A DNA stretch of 64,000 nucleotides from Prinsepia uniflora (GCA_032719365.1 CM064873.1:31845742-31909741), one strand, 5' to 3'. Counted from the stretch's first letter, positions 8,388-21,224 are shown. The notes: generated by a model not told the origin, from the sequence alone. Program-made: numbers and translations.

Positions 8388-11300
8388 TGTCAGGACCCAT
8401 CCCAAATCCCTCGGGATTAACGTGAGACGTGCCTATTCCCGTCTGAGACGAAGTGTCAGACCAGGGATAATTCCATCCTCTGCTACAGCCCGCTTCCGCA
8501 ATCAACCTGAAAGACATTAAAATCATTAAACACTATGAGTGGACAAAACAAATAATTTATAAAAACAATTTCTCAAAAAGACATTTATGCCCTTCACTAA
8601 AAAGCATGCATGCATTCAAAAAACGTTTATCAATCCATTTAAATCATTAGGGCCTTGGCCCGATATCCAAATCAAGGAAACCCAGAACGCGTCTCCTTTC
8701 AAATCATAAAACATAGGGTCTCAGCCGAAATCCAATACACGTGGGTCTCAGCCCAAAACCATTCTCAGTGAAATCTCATACATATATATATATATATACA
8801 ACCTATCCTCGATATCTCAAATGCCCAATCAAGAACCCGTCACGATATATCTAAGTATGCATACTACCCGGGGTCTCATTCCCAGTCTACCCCCAAGATC
8901 TACGACGTCCGGGAGGATCTGTCCAAAATCCAGGATCTACGACGTCTGGAGGACTGTTTTCGGACCCAGTCCGAGACTACATCATATCTCTCACTCCTAG
9001 AATGTGCTCCCTCTTGGAGTCACTCATTCCAGGTAGTGAACCGTGACTCTCCAGGATTTACGATGTCTGGAGGAGACCATTCATACGGGAGGGTATATAC
9101 ATTTTCAAATACTTTCTTTCAAATCACAATTCAACTCAGTCTCATACCCGAGCGTCTCAACAGGATTCTTCGAATCCGATTCAAATTCAAATCTCACAGG
9201 GACTCAAGCTGTAACGACCCGTCCCGAATATCGTGATTTTATATTAATTAATTATGGATTTAGGATGACTAATCGGGGATTAGTTGAGCGGAATCGGATG
9301 GACATTGCGAAATGACCGTTTGCCCCTAGTCTTAGGCAAAATGTTGACTTTTAACTCGGGGAGTCAAACATACGAGGACCGATGACCGTGAGGTAGATTG
9401 GGACGTAACGAGTCCGTAGACAGGCGGCACGTCGAAATCGGAGGTCCGGTGGAAAAGTTATGATCCCGGGAGTGAAATCGATTAAACGTACGAACCGAGA
9501 GTTTGATTAAAATAATAAAAAAATATTATAATCTGATTTAAACCTAGAATTAATCTGAACCCTTGGATGAGTGACAAGTGTCACTCATCCCACCCTTGTT
9601 TTTCCCTAAATGGTGGATCTTGTCCCATTGGTCAATTATTATATTATTATTCCTCTTTTAAACTCAGCCGTGCATCTCTCCTATCACCTCATCCTCACCG
9701 TCCATTTCTTTAAGCAAACGATCATCTGGTCATTCTCATCGATCTTCATCATTTTCCCATTTTCTTCAATGAAACCCGAGCACCCAAACCTCACCCATAA
9801 ACCCTCTAATCCTCATCTAGTGCAAATAAATTGTGAAGGGAAGTTGGAGTGTGAGGGCTGGCAATGTTGGTGGTGCTTGTAACGGTGACCGTCGTGGACG
9901 ACGGTAGCTGGAGAATTAAAATCGTGAGGCAAGCTTGAAAATAAGGGACTTTTCTACTTCCAACACTTGGAAAAACGTGGTCTTTTGAGCCTGGGTTTTG
10001 AATGAAGGTGAAAGTCAAGGTTGAAACAAGTCTGGTGGTGGCCGTGGAGGTGCACGAAGGCGACGGTAAACGAATTCCAGTGAAACTCCATCTTGAGTTC
10101 AAAAATAGCAAATTGCGAATTGATCATTTTTATTCGAATTGGCTGCTTAGGTGAGCATCTGGGAACTGCCAGGAGTCGATCAAGATTGGTTTTGGGGCCT
10201 GAGGTGGCTTGTAGCGGCCAAAGACGGCAGAGGAAAATGGAAGTTTGGTTTGTCAATCAGAGAGGTAATTTTCAGTCCCTAAGTTCAAGTTTTGACATCA
10301 TTGATCGATTCGAATCAGTGAAACAAACTTATAGGATTAAATGGGATTGAAAATAGGTGGAAAATGGAGAAAACCAAGAACGCCGGTTCGGTTGGACCGA
10401 ATCGGTCTGAACCGGCTTAATTGAGGAAGACGATGAAAGTACCCCCGCGCGTGGGTTTCAAGCGCAGCAGCTTGCGGTGGCACGTGGGGGCGCATGGGGT
10501 ACTTTTGGGTCAAGTGTTCAACGTGACTTTTAATATATTCGATGTAACGAACATTTTGGGACTGGTTTCGTGTCAATCGGACATCATCTCGATATGTTTT
10601 GGGGTGTCCGAAGGTTTAGGATCGAGTTTAAAAATAGTGAAAAATTAGGGAAAATTATGGGGATTTAATGGGAGGTTAATGAAGAGGTTAGTAACCCTCT
10701 AGTATGATTTGGACAAGTTTGGAAGTCCTGGTGATCGTGGTGTGGCCCGGGAGGGCTTATGGCACATGTATCGAGGCGGTAACGTAGGACGATATGTGAG
10801 TGGACTTCTTTTTCTAAACTGTGATGCATGCATAACTATTTTATATATTTTACATACGTGATTTCTATGATGATGATTGTGGCACTGGTGGTTTACATGA
10901 TGGCACGTATTTCGAGGTAATCCCGTATATACACATATTTCGAGGTTTACGAGTTTATGCTATTGCTATGTGGTTGTGAGTTTAATAATGGTTATATGGC
11001 ATGGTTTTGGTTTTGGAAAGATGAATTCGGGCATGAGACCCATTTGAATTATGTGATCGGGCTAGGGGCCCAGTTGGTTTACGAAATCGGGCTGTGACCC
11101 TTTTGAGTTATGTGATCGGGCTGTGACCCTTTTGAGTTATGTGATTGGGCCGGGGGCCCAGTAGTTTACAAAATCGGGCATGAGGCCCAGTTGAGTTTTA
11201 TAAATGTAATTTCGGGTCTGGGACCCTATGTTTCATAAACGTGATTTCGGGTCGGGGACCCTAAATGGATTTGTGAAGTTTTATGGAAATTTTGGGCAGG

Positions 11301-13985
11301 GCCCATTGAGTTGTTTTGAAATGGATTTGTAAATGTTTTCCATATACCATCTGGATACAATGATATGTGATGGTCTTCTCCAGGTGTCTAGGACACTGGG
11401 GAAGTCACGGTGCATTGCCCGCGAGGGGCCATTATACGGAGCTACCGGACCGTATAGTGACTCAGGAGCAAGAATGCTATGATTAGACGTCTGGGACGTC
11501 AGACAACTTGGATGTCAGAGATATTAACCCGGAGAGACCCCGGGTAGCACGCGTTGCTTATTACCGTGAAATATGACGTCTGGGACGTCAAACGTCTGGG
11601 ACGCTAGGCATCTGGGATGTCGATGATTGTTATGTGGTAAATATGGACTATTAGATCCACGAAATGGTTTTTCTGTTGGATTTGTGTTTATGGATTTGGG
11701 CAGTGGCCCACTTGGTTTTGGATTTACGGTTTTTGGGCTCAGACCCTAATGGCTTATTTGAGTAAATGTTTTGATTGCTAGTTTTCGATGCACGCATACT
11801 TTTTAGTGAGGGGCATAAATATCTTTATGAAATGTATTTTTATGAACTTATTGATTTTCATCCACTCACAGTTCTGAATGGTTTTATTGCCCTTCAGGTT
11901 GATCACGGATGCGGGCTGTAGCAGAGACCGAGGCATCGCACTCCTCCACCGATCCTGGCGCTCTCTGGGAGCCCCGTATGGGCCGAGGTACGTATTATCC
12001 CTTGTTTGACACTTCGTGTCAGACGGGAGCATGACACATCCCACGTTAATCCCGGGGGGATTGGGATGGGTCGTGTCACAAGCCCAAATTCATCTCAATA
12101 GGGTCTTAAACCTGAATTCCCATTTCATAAACCAAAACTGGGACATAAGCCTGATTTCACGATCCAATGGGGCCTCGAGCCCAATTTCACAACCAATTGG
12201 GCGTCAAGACCGATACAATAAATCAACTGGGCTTCAAGCCCGATACCATAATTCAACGGGGCTTCAAGCCTGATATTACAATACACTGGGCCTCAAGCCT
12301 GAATTCGTAAACCAACGGGGCCCCCGGCCCGATCGTATAACTCAAATGGCCTCCAACCCGATTTCTCATCAAATAAAATGGACTCCAAGTCCGGTAGTTT
12401 CCAATCAAATGGGTCTCATGCCCGATTCCATATTTCCAAAATCTGAAATCATTTCATCAAACAATCATAGAAAACATAGCACGTATAAGCACCGTATAAA
12501 ACTAAAAACCTCAAAATACGTACAAATACATAAATACTAATATACCACAAACAAATGCACTCATGGCATCACAAAACATGTTCATTAAAACATGTTCATT
12601 AAAACATATAAAATAGTTATGCATGCGTCAATTTAGAAAATAAGGTCCACTCACAGACCGTCCAAGCTGTGCTTCGATACGCGTGCCATACGCCTCTCTG
12701 ACCTAATCACCGTCACCGGGACTCCCAAACCTGTACAAATCACATTAGAGGGTTACTAATTACCTCATTAACCTTTCATTGAAGTCCCGTAATTTTCTCG
12801 AATTTTTAACTATTTTTAAACTCGATCCTAAACCTTCGTACATTCTGAACTATATCGAAACGATGTCCGATTGACTCGAAACTTTTCCCAAAATGTTTGT
12901 TACATCGAATAGATGAAATTCTATGTTGAAAACTTCCCCTAAAGGTGGCCCACGCGCCCCCACGCGTCGCCCAAAGGGGCTGCGCGTGAAGCCCACGCGC
13001 CTGCACAGTGTCTCCTTCAACCTTCGGCAGACCGGGTCCCAAAGGTACGCCTGCAAATCCGGTCTGGCTGGACCGGCGTGACCGGTCGAAGTCCATAAAT
13101 CCATTTTTTTTTCCTTTTTCATCCATTTCAATTCCTATCTCTTTGTTTCAACATTTCCTATCAATCCATGAATTCAAAACACACAAAAAAGGCTTAGGAA
13201 TTACCTGTGGAGATCGAACCTCACGACCCTATTTTTCCCTTCCATTCCCTGGGCTCCTAGCCATCCTCCTCCATTCAAAATCATCCTCCCACTCTCATAT
13301 GAACCTCCTAAACACGACCAAATCATCAAAACCATTCCTAAACGTCCAAAACGAGATATTCGAAATTTGAAAAACAAAAGGGGTTTCGGGTTTTACCGTT
13401 CCTCCGCCGTCCACGGTGGCTCAGTCATCACCTAGCCACCATCCACTCACTCATGGCCCTCAGTCTCAATCTCCCAAGGTCCTCAATCAATCAACAAATG
13501 GAGGGGGTGGGTTGTGGTGAGTGGTGAGTGGTTCGAATGAGATCGGGTGAACCTTGGAAAATGAGAAAATGGGGATATGCATGTATTTGTTTAAAGGAAG
13601 CAATGGATGGGTGACACTTGTCACTCATCCATTGGCCCTGGGGAAATATCTGGGCCCACTCCAGAAAAAAGCCCACCAACTGCCTTGTAAAATGTGTCAC
13701 CATGAATAGTACCTCGGAACTTCCGTGAATCATAACTTTTTCGTCCAACGTCCGATTTCAACGTACCGCTTTTCTACGGACTCATATCGACACGATCTAC
13801 GTAACGATCCTTGGCCCTCGGGCATCGGACCTCCAGTGTCAAAAGTCAAATTTTGCCCTTGTTCAGGGGTAAAATTGTAATTTCGTCCTGAACATCCAAT
13901 AATCCTCGGCTAATCCCCGATTAGTCTCGCTTTTCCATCATTAATTCTTAATTAGTCCCGATAAGGCATTCCTATTCCTTGTTAT
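8388..13985 (-). mobile_element. Reverse-oriented LTR, probably solo, interrupted by a second LTR
   Basis: Reading the minus strand this is an LTR ending GGGTCCTGACA. The plus strand begins TGTCAGGACCCATCCC at 8388. It is split at 9209/12079 by the solo LTR 9210-12078 and resumes at 12084. The right end is worn and lies somewhere between 13960 and 13985. It carries the hairpin array (12080-12430), a GC-rich CACGCGC/GCGCGTG module near 12950, an ACCGGTC-rich cassette near 13045-13090 and the dyad GGATGGGTGACA..TGTCACTCATCC at 13605-13630. No target duplication was recognised, so solo status is inferred from length (about 2.7 kb without the insert). An (AT)n run lies at about 8783-8800. Confidence 0.8.
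9205..12083 (+). mobile_element. Solo LTR with 5-bp target duplication CAAGC
   Basis: LTR body 9210-12078 (2869 bp), starting TGTAACGACCCGTCCC and ending GGGTCGTGTCA, flanked by CAAGC at 9205-9209 and 12079-12083. There is only one start and one end and no interior, so it is a solo LTR left by LTR-LTR recombination. Inside are a perfect 26-bp dyad at 9565-9590 (GGATGAGTGACA, AG, TGTCACTCATCC), an ACCGGTT-rich cassette (10380-10420), a GGGC/GCCC-type hairpin array (11020-11310), repeated GTCTGGGACGTC motifs (11485-11620) and a GTTTGACAC/GTGTCAGAC stem-loop near 12004. The host site it entered reads GGGACTCAAGCCC, one unit of the older LTR's own hairpin array. Confidence 0.93.
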
Positions 13986-14352
13986 TTGTACTTGGATTGA
14001 TAATTAATTTTATCGGCTGATAGAGGTCAAGCCTAAAGGATGTAATGAGATTTTTGAACATGTACGGTTGTGATGGGTACATTTTTGAACATGGTTGAAC
14101 GGTACAGAGCTCAGTTATGGGGTATTTTTTAAGTAAAATAATTAGCCTAACTGAGACTCTCAAGTACTGGTATGGCTTATTTCGGAAAGAAATGGTGGGG
14201 CTAAGTTGGTACTATGTAACTTAGTTGTCTAGTTGGAGCACGAAAGTTTAAGTTGGAATTGTTTTCAGGTGAGAAACATGTTGGTATATTAGCTATACGT
14301 CGTAAGACCATTCGTTAAATTTTGAGGAGGAGATTTCCTTAAAAGGGTAGAT
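13986..14352 (+). mobile_element. 3' end of a degraded LTR-element interior with polypurine tract
   Basis: No ORF. The end (about 14313-14352) reads AAATTTTGAGGAGGAG...CCTTAAAAGGGTAGAT, a worn version of the hairpin plus polypurine tract that precedes the Tekay LTR at 2968-3003. It abuts an LTR start TGTCACAACC, so the next LTR is the 3' LTR of this element. Confidence 0.6.
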
Positions 14353-14710
14353 TGTCACAACCTAGACTTTCAATGAGGGTAAAATTGGAAAGTCAAATGA
14401 AATTGACCATTTTGCCCCTAAAAGTCAAAGAGTTGACTTTTGACTAAAAGTTAAAATGTTGAATTTTTTTATCGGGGTCCTCTTTTAGGTAATTCGAGAA
14501 GGCCATTATGAAGGTCTCGGACTCCTAAGTCCGTATATAGGTGGAACACTAAAATTAGAGGTCGAATGAAACAATTACGAGTCAAAAAGGGCAAGGGCAT
14601 TTTAGTAATTATACTTGAAGGGAATTTTGGTCTTTTAACTTGAGAGATATTTATGTGAAACGGACACCTGTCTAGAAATTTTTGGGTCTCTATCTTTCAC
14701 TGTCCACTGA

Positions 14711-17700
14711 CTTAGTGTCACGACCCATCCTAATCCCCATCAGGATTATCACGGGGTGCCATGCTCCCATCTGACACGAAGTGCCCGACAAGGGATAATT
14801 CAAAACCTTCAGCCCGACCGGCTTCTAGAGAGCGCCAGGATTCGATGGAGGAGTATGATGTCTCGGTCTCTGCTACAGCCCGCATCTATGATCAACTTGA
14901 AGGGCATTAAAACATCAAAAGCTATGAGTGGACGAAAATCAATAATTTAATAAAAACTCATTTATCTCAAAAGACATTTATGCCCTTCACCAAAAAGCAT
15001 GCGTGCATTCAAAAACCATTTATCAAACCATATATTCAAATAACCATTATTAGGGTCTCAACCTCAAATTTCGTAAATCCAAGTCATACGGGTCCCTGCC
15101 CAAATCCATGTATACAAATTCATAACATATCAACCATATGTGGGAACTCAGCCCAAAACCGTAGATCTGAGTATGTGGGTCATTGCCCAAATCCATAAAA
15201 CACAGAAATACCATTTCTGAAATCCAATTACCATTTCCTAAATCCAACAAACCATGTTTACCATATATCATATAACCAATTCTGTCACGGTTTCCAAAGC
15301 TACGCGCGTGCTACCTGGGGTCTCAAATCCCAAGTCTCCCCAGGGTTCACCTAGGTCAATGTCCGTAGATCAATGACCCTCCCTGGGTTTCATATATGCC
15401 TTCTTGAGAGTGAGGTACCCCACTGGGGCGACTCCACTCAATTAGTGCTCTGTGACTACTCTAGGGTCCACCCAGGCCAACGACCCTTTCCGGAGGAGAC
15501 AATCCATAAATACAAGGATGGTATATGAAAAACCATTTTGAAATCCTTCTCAAAACCTTTCAAACCTTTCAAAGGATCCATACCCGGTCCCCATAAACCG
15601 TCATGAAACCAAAAATCTATGTTTCCAAATCCAAATCCATTTAGAATCTTCGAACCCAAAATCACCTTTATAAACCATAAATGGGACTCATGCCCGATAT
15701 TATAACCAATTAGGCCTCAAGTCTGATCATGTAAACCAACTGGGCCTCAAACCCGATTTCGTAACCCAACTAGGCCTCGAGCCCGATTTCATAAACCAAT
15801 TGGGCCTCAAGCCCGATTTCGAAAACCAACTGGGCCTCGAACCCGATTTCGTAAACCAACTGGGCCTCAAGCCCAATGCCTTATTAAATCAAATCGACTC
15901 CAAGTCCGAGAGTTTGTAAATCAAATGGGACTCATGCCCGATTCCATATTTCTAAATCCGAAATCAATCCACGAACCAATTGGGCCCCTGACCCGATAAT
16001 GTAACTAAAATGGACTTCGAGTCCGAGGGTTTCCAAAACAATTGGGTCTCATGCCCAAGTTTACTCTTTCAAATCCAAAGCCATTTCATTAAACCATTAC
16101 CGAAATCATAATCACGTAAAACCATAAACCTCGATATACGTACAAATACGTAAATCGTCTCGAAATACGTGTAATCATGTAAATCACCAATCCATAATCA
16201 TCATGATAGAAATCATATATATATAACATATAAAACATTTATGCATGCATCACAGTTTAAAAATCAAGGTCCACTCACAGACCGTCCTATGCTACCGCCT
16301 CGATATTCGTGCCATAAGCCTTCCCGGGCTAATCATTGTCACCAGGACTCCCAAAACTGTCCAAATCATACCCAAAGGTTACTACTAACCTATAAAAGTC
16401 CATATCAAGAAACCTATACTTTCCTGAAAAAGTCAACGTATCCCAGACACTTTTCTCGAGGTGAAAAAACTCGATTTGACCAACTTAACGATCTCTGATC
16501 GACCCGAAACCACCACCATTGGATCATGATCATCAAAACCTTTAAAATGACACTGGGCCCACCTCGAGTACTGTTCACACACGCCTGATCAACCTAAAAG
16601 TCAACCCTCAAAAGTCAACGCTGACGTCAGCACTGACAGCCTAACAGTGCCACGTGTCAAGTCCCTATTATTCCCTGGTCTGACATTGTCAGACCTGACA
16701 TGCTGACGTCATCACCTGATATGATGATGTCACTTCATCGTCTTCCTCAATTCGGGTCTGCAACCGGGTCGTACAGTACCCATGACCTGACCCGGCTCCA
16801 TTTCCCTCGTTTCTGACCCAAAATCGATCCCGTTGATCCCAATCACTTCGTCACATCCCCATCTATCAATCTACGAGTTCAAAACCATAAAATAAGGTCA
16901 AGATCACACCTGTTCGAAGAGGAACAGTAACCGGCCACCTGCCACTGCGTTCTGCCGTCGTCTCCGACCACCATTCCCTTCGAAAACGAGTCCTCTAGCT
17001 TCGTCCAAGTCCCTAGATCACAGCCCAGTCCATCAATTCCACCAATAAACCATAAAATCCCACTTTCGATTTTTGAATCAAAACCTTACCTCGATGGGTT
17101 TTCCGGCCACCCAGCACGACGGCCCACCGCGATGCCACCGTTTGGTTCGTCTCAGTCTCCGCTTTCATTTTCATATTTACACCATCATCAATGGGTGAGG
17201 TTGCTGGATTGAGGGTGTGGGTTGGGTGTTTTTTCTTACGGGTTAAAGGGAAAGAAAACAACAAAGAAGATGAAGATATAATCCCAAGTGTTTGGGTTTA
17301 ATTAATTAATTAATTTAATGGCTAAAGGACATAGATCCCCTTTTTAAGGAAAGTGACCAATGGGATGAGTGACACTTGTCACTCATCCAAGGGCCCCACA
17401 CAAAATATCAGCCAATCCGATTAATATAATATTTAATGCGAATCCCAAGACGTAAATCCCCGATTTCAATCTAGTGACCATAACTTCTCCGTTCGACTTC
17501 CGATTTTGTTGTGCCGCCTGTCTATGGACTCGTGACATTCTGATCTACATCACGGTCATCGATCCTCGTATGTTTGACTCTCCGAGTTAAAAGTCAACAT
17601 TTTGTCCAAGATCAGGGGGGAAATGGTCATTTTACACCATCCGTCCGATTTCGCTCGACTAATCACCGATTAATCTCACTGATCCTTCATTAGTCACTAA

Positions 17701-17737
17701 TCTAATCCTGAAATTCTGGACGGGTCGTTACACTTAG
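14711..17737 (-). mobile_element. Solo LTR (reverse) with target duplication CTTAG
   Basis: LTR body 14716-17732 (3017 bp), from TGTCACGACCCATCC to GGACGGGTCGTTACA on the plus strand, flanked by CTTAG at 14711-14715 and 17733-17737. It contains the clearest hairpin array in the window (15670-16060), a short ACGT-core cassette (about 16615-16740, with GCTGACGTCAGC and CCACGTG) and a perfect 26-bp dyad at 17363-17388. Confidence 0.93.
15670..16060 (-). repeat. Tandem array of covarying GGGC-N5-GCCC hairpin units
   Basis: About 13 units, spaced mostly 31-36 bp, each of the form stem-4, loop-5, stem-4 followed by an AT-rich linker. Units include GGGCCTCAAGCCC, GGGCCTCGAGCCC, GGACTTCGAGTCC and GGGACTCATGCCC, with GGGTCTCATGCCC at the end. 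Arms often change together (GGGC/GCCC versus GGAC/GTCC). Comparable arrays occur at 11020-11310 and 12080-12430. Confidence 0.85.
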
Positions 17738-19908
17738 CCCTTTGTATATATGTCCTATGTGTTATTCGGTGGACATGAATTGAAATTCATATAAACACCA
17801 TGATCCACAAACGGTGAAGGAGAAAGGACCAGAGAGAGGGCAGAAGAAAAGATAAGAGAGTGAAGGAGGGGAAGAGAGTAAAAGAAGAGATGAAGGAAGA
17901 TGGGACTGTCTGGGTTGAGTTAGAACTCAAAAATTGAGGAACACACGCACGATTGCGACGGTTCCACCATGGTCGTGATGGTTTGATGTTGGTTTAAGAG
18001 GTGGTAACTTGAACTATAGGTTCTAACAGCTTCAGTGAGCCTCTATAGTCGTGATGAGCTCGAAAACAGAAAGGTTGAAGAGTTAGGAGCAGCAGCAGGG
18101 GCGCTGCAAATCTGGCCAAGAGTTCTTGGATTCAGAACTCGTTCTAGAGGTAAGGTTTACGTGTAATGTGTTCATAGTTCTCTTTGTAAGACTCTTGAGA
18201 TGATTTTGGATGATTAGAACTCGTAAACCAATGAAGGAAAACAAGAGTTTAAATTGGGTCAGGGTCGTGGGGTCGGGTGATCCGGATTGTAGAAAATGAG
18301 CTTGAGACAAAGGTTGAAGATGAACAATGCCCTATGCGTGAGGCCCACGAGCACAAACGTGTTTAAGTGCGTGAGGGCGCGTTGTTTAGAGTTTAGAAAT
18401 TTGACCAATAGGAAAATTATAGTATTTGATGTTACGATTCTAGTGGTGTAGTTTTCGAGGTGATCGAGTATCGTCTCGAGGTAGTTTCAAATGTCCGAAT
18501 TTTATGTTTCGTTTTATAAATTGTTTAAAAATCCCAAAAAATTAGGGGATTGATATGTGAGTTAATTGGGATGCTTTGTGACCCTACGAGTGAATTATGA
18601 CATATGGGAGAGGTTTCGAGATTTACGGAAAGACGTGTAATTTGATGCTAGACCGACTATGAGTGGACATTTTCTTTCTCAAACTTATTATGCATACATA
18701 TTTAATTGTTTTAAAAGGTTTTTTGAGTGATTTGCATGATGTCTGATTAATTGGAATTTCACATGATTTTTGAAATATTTAATTATTATTTTAACGACAT
18801 GTTTTATGAGATAGTGTTTGATTGGTATTGTGGGCTAATGCCTGGAGTTTTGGATTGTGATTTGGATTAGAAATGTCTTATGTGTGTTTTAAAGTGTATT
18901 TCTTGACAATTTTGAGTTTTGGATGATTTTACAATAATTGTTTGATGCATGTTTCACGATAAGTCTGTATATGTGGTATTTGTGATATTTTGGATTGGGA
19001 TTTGGTTTGGTATCATGGTGAAATATACGGATGTGTTTCCTTGGTTTCTGAGACATGTTTCTGATGTGATGTGAAAACCTACCTCGAGATACTAGATTGG
19101 GTAGATGGTCTCTGACGTCGAGATTATACTCCGTAGTTCCCGAGGCCGATATGTTGATGGAAAGTCTTAGACGTCGACGTAATGCTCCGTAGTTCCCGAG
19201 ACTAGTGAGTAGTCCTAGACGCCAAGGTAATACTCCATAGTTCCTAAGACTAGGACCATGACTCAGACGTCGAGGTAATGCTCTGTAGTTCCTAACTCGG
19301 TCCATACCCGAACGTCGAGCTGGGATTCGTAGTTTCCAAGTGATATCAGCCTACCGGTAGTTCATATTTGATATGATGATTCAGCTTACAAGCATTGAGG
19401 ATGGGTTGGCTTGGTATGATTGGCATGTACAGTATGGTTGGTTTCGTGTGATCGTTGTGGGTGTGCATTTTTTATGATCGTGTCTGTGTTGGTATTTGAT
19501 ATGGTCTTTATGGTTGCCTTGGTTTATGTTATTACTGGATTTCTCACTGTTGTACATACTTTGAGGTTTCGTGTTTTTTTGCCGGTTTATGAAGATTAAG
19601 AATTTCTCTTTATGCATGCATAGTTTTTCCAAAACGGAGGGAAATGATTACGTTTTATGAATTCACTTTTTGAACTGTGTTTTGAATATATTCTTTTTAG
19701 GTCTACTCACACTATTTTCTGGTTTTGAAACCCTCCAAGGCCATTGCACGAGACCTGAGGCTGCTCGAGAGGTGGAGACATGAGCTAGTAAAATGTACGT
19801 GTATCCCTTGTTTGACTGGGCTCCGAGGGTAATTTTGGTATCTTGACTACCTGTTAGACGGAAGTAGGGCCCGACTGTGGTTTATGAGGTGTTTTTCGAG
19901 TCAGGTCA

Positions 19909-19995
19909 GCGGTTAGAGGTCGTTGTCGCATAGAGCATTTGAAATGCCCCTAGTTCTACTATGCTGGCAGTAAAAGTTAAAAAGTGATAATTTAC
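19909..19995. other. Flank between LTR end and ADH exon 2
   Basis: An 87-bp stretch. On the minus strand it would be the start of the intron after ADH exon 2; it is cut by the retroelement at 19908. Nothing else is recognised. Confidence 0.5.
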
Positions 19996-20740
19996 TTTAG
20001 CTTCCCAAAATCAGATATCAGTGTGGAAAAGTGAATTGAAGAGGATCTTTAACCGAACTTCAAGTTTCTGTGGTGGTGCCACCTCCACCACCTTGATTGA
20101 CAATGGCTTCCCTGCTTCCCAAGCCACCGCAACTAAAATCCACAAAATGCCAATGCCATCAGTAACAATAAAATCAACTACAATCTACCTTAACAAACTT
20201 GTTTTCATGAAATCAACATGTTTTACAGAGGTACAAACATAAATTCATTTAAATGATGCTTTAGTGAACTCTGAAACACAATTTATTAATTATACCATTC
20301 TTTTCCCATATTTTTACGAATTTTTTAAAATGAGATTTATAAAATCAAGAAAAATATAAATTAAAAGTTGATGACAATCACCATCATTCATTGACATCAG
20401 ATAATTGATGATGAAATATCAAGGTTGATGTCTGACACAAAGGATAATATAAATGATCAGAAATAGAGAAGCCAATAATGGGTAGGAATAAAAACAAAAG
20501 TTGATAAAAAAAATGAAATATCGAGTAATACCCATTATAAAAAAAATATGGGGAATCACTACAAATAAGAGGATGAATTGAAACTTTTGATGTCCATATA
20601 AGCAAATCGAACAACAGGGCTTCAAAAGGAGACAATTCAAAATGTTGAATGATGAATAGAAGAATCTAATCAAAGAGAGGAAATGGTGGCAGATTTGTGA
20701 ATTTACCTTTACACTTGATAACCTGACTAGTTGTCGACAT
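19996..20740 (-). pseudogene. ADH: Alcohol dehydrogenase (plant class P) pseudogene, exons 1-2 only
   Basis: Reading the minus strand, exon 1 (20740-20707) encodes MSTTSQVIKCK plus one base and ends at a canonical donor GTAAAT; 34 nt to the first intron is the usual exon 1 length of plant ADH genes. After a 574-bp intron ending in TTTTAG, exon 2 (20132-19996) encodes AVAWEAGKPLSIKVVEVAPP, then a KLEVRLKILF segment and FWEAK, and ends AAA|GTAAAT. This matches the start of plant zinc-dependent ADH. Damage: the SLCHTD zinc-ligand cysteine is Phe (SLFHTD), and the codon before FWEAK is TGA. Exons 3 onward are missing; the sequence ends at the LTR boundary 19908. Because the intron is kept, it arose by DNA duplication, not reverse transcription. 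Identification is firm; only the N-terminal 57 codons are present. Confidence 0.88.
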
Positions 20741-21224
20741 GGTTGAAGTGACGAAAATTAATGGAGGCCTTGCAAGCATCTCAACCTTCAGAGCAAAGTT
20801 TGATTAGAAAATTGCCACAATTGACAAAAATTAATGTACCAAAATTATAGTTTAAAAAGAAGGGTCCTCAAATGCAATTTAAAGAAATAGCGGAAGTAAG
20901 AAGGAGAAGAATTGAAGAAATAGGAAAGGGCATGTTTCAGATACCTACCTGAGCAGCATATGAACGTCCTCTGGCCTTCTGTATCAATAATTCTTGCTTG
21001 AAATCTGCCAAATAAACAAAGTTCCGGCAAAGAAAATAATGAGATTGAGATCGAGATCGAGATCAAGAACAAGAGAAAGAGCGGTTTGTTGTTTAATTTC
21101 TTCTTTTTTTCTGTCCAAAATGGTTTGTTGTTTAATAGAGTCCTTTTGCTTTTGTTTTTTAATATTAATCAAATTGCACTATTACCATTGTCGACGCTAC
21201 ATCTGACCAAGTAACATCTAACCA
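20741..21224. other. Upstream flank of the ADH fragment, with a possible 56-bp exon and a GAGATC simple repeat
   Basis: Low-copy-looking, AT-rich DNA. On the minus strand 21004-20949 is bounded by a good acceptor (TTTATTTGGCAG) and donor (CAG|GTAGGT) and is open as FKQELLIQKARGRSYAAQ; I do not recognise it. A short (GAGATC)n tract lies at about 21041-21065. No promoter is assigned. Confidence 0.3.

Larger units (their letters stand above)
14353..19908 (+). mobile_element. 3' LTR of the degraded element, split by a solo LTR
   Basis: Segments 14353-14715 and 17738-19908 form one LTR of about 2.5 kb, starting TGTCACAACCTAGAC and ending GAGTCAGGTCA. The part after the insert has a TATA-like CATATAAAC near 17788 followed by a purine-rich leader (17810-17905), and later four or five imperfect repeats of about 60 bp built on GACGTCGAGGTAATGCTCCGTAGTTCC (19100-19330). 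It is of the same subfamily as the LTR at 30642-38774 (shared start ATCAATGAGGGTAAAATTGG). The bases after its end only faintly resemble a primer site, and the polypurine tract on its left marks it as a 3' LTR. The matching 5' LTR is not in the window. Confidence 0.75.

Noticed and set aside
19909..19925. Primer binding site after the LTR at 14353-19908
   Set aside because: GCGGTTAGAGGTCG only loosely resembles TGGTATCAGAGC, and the polypurine tract on the other side shows this is a 3' LTR.
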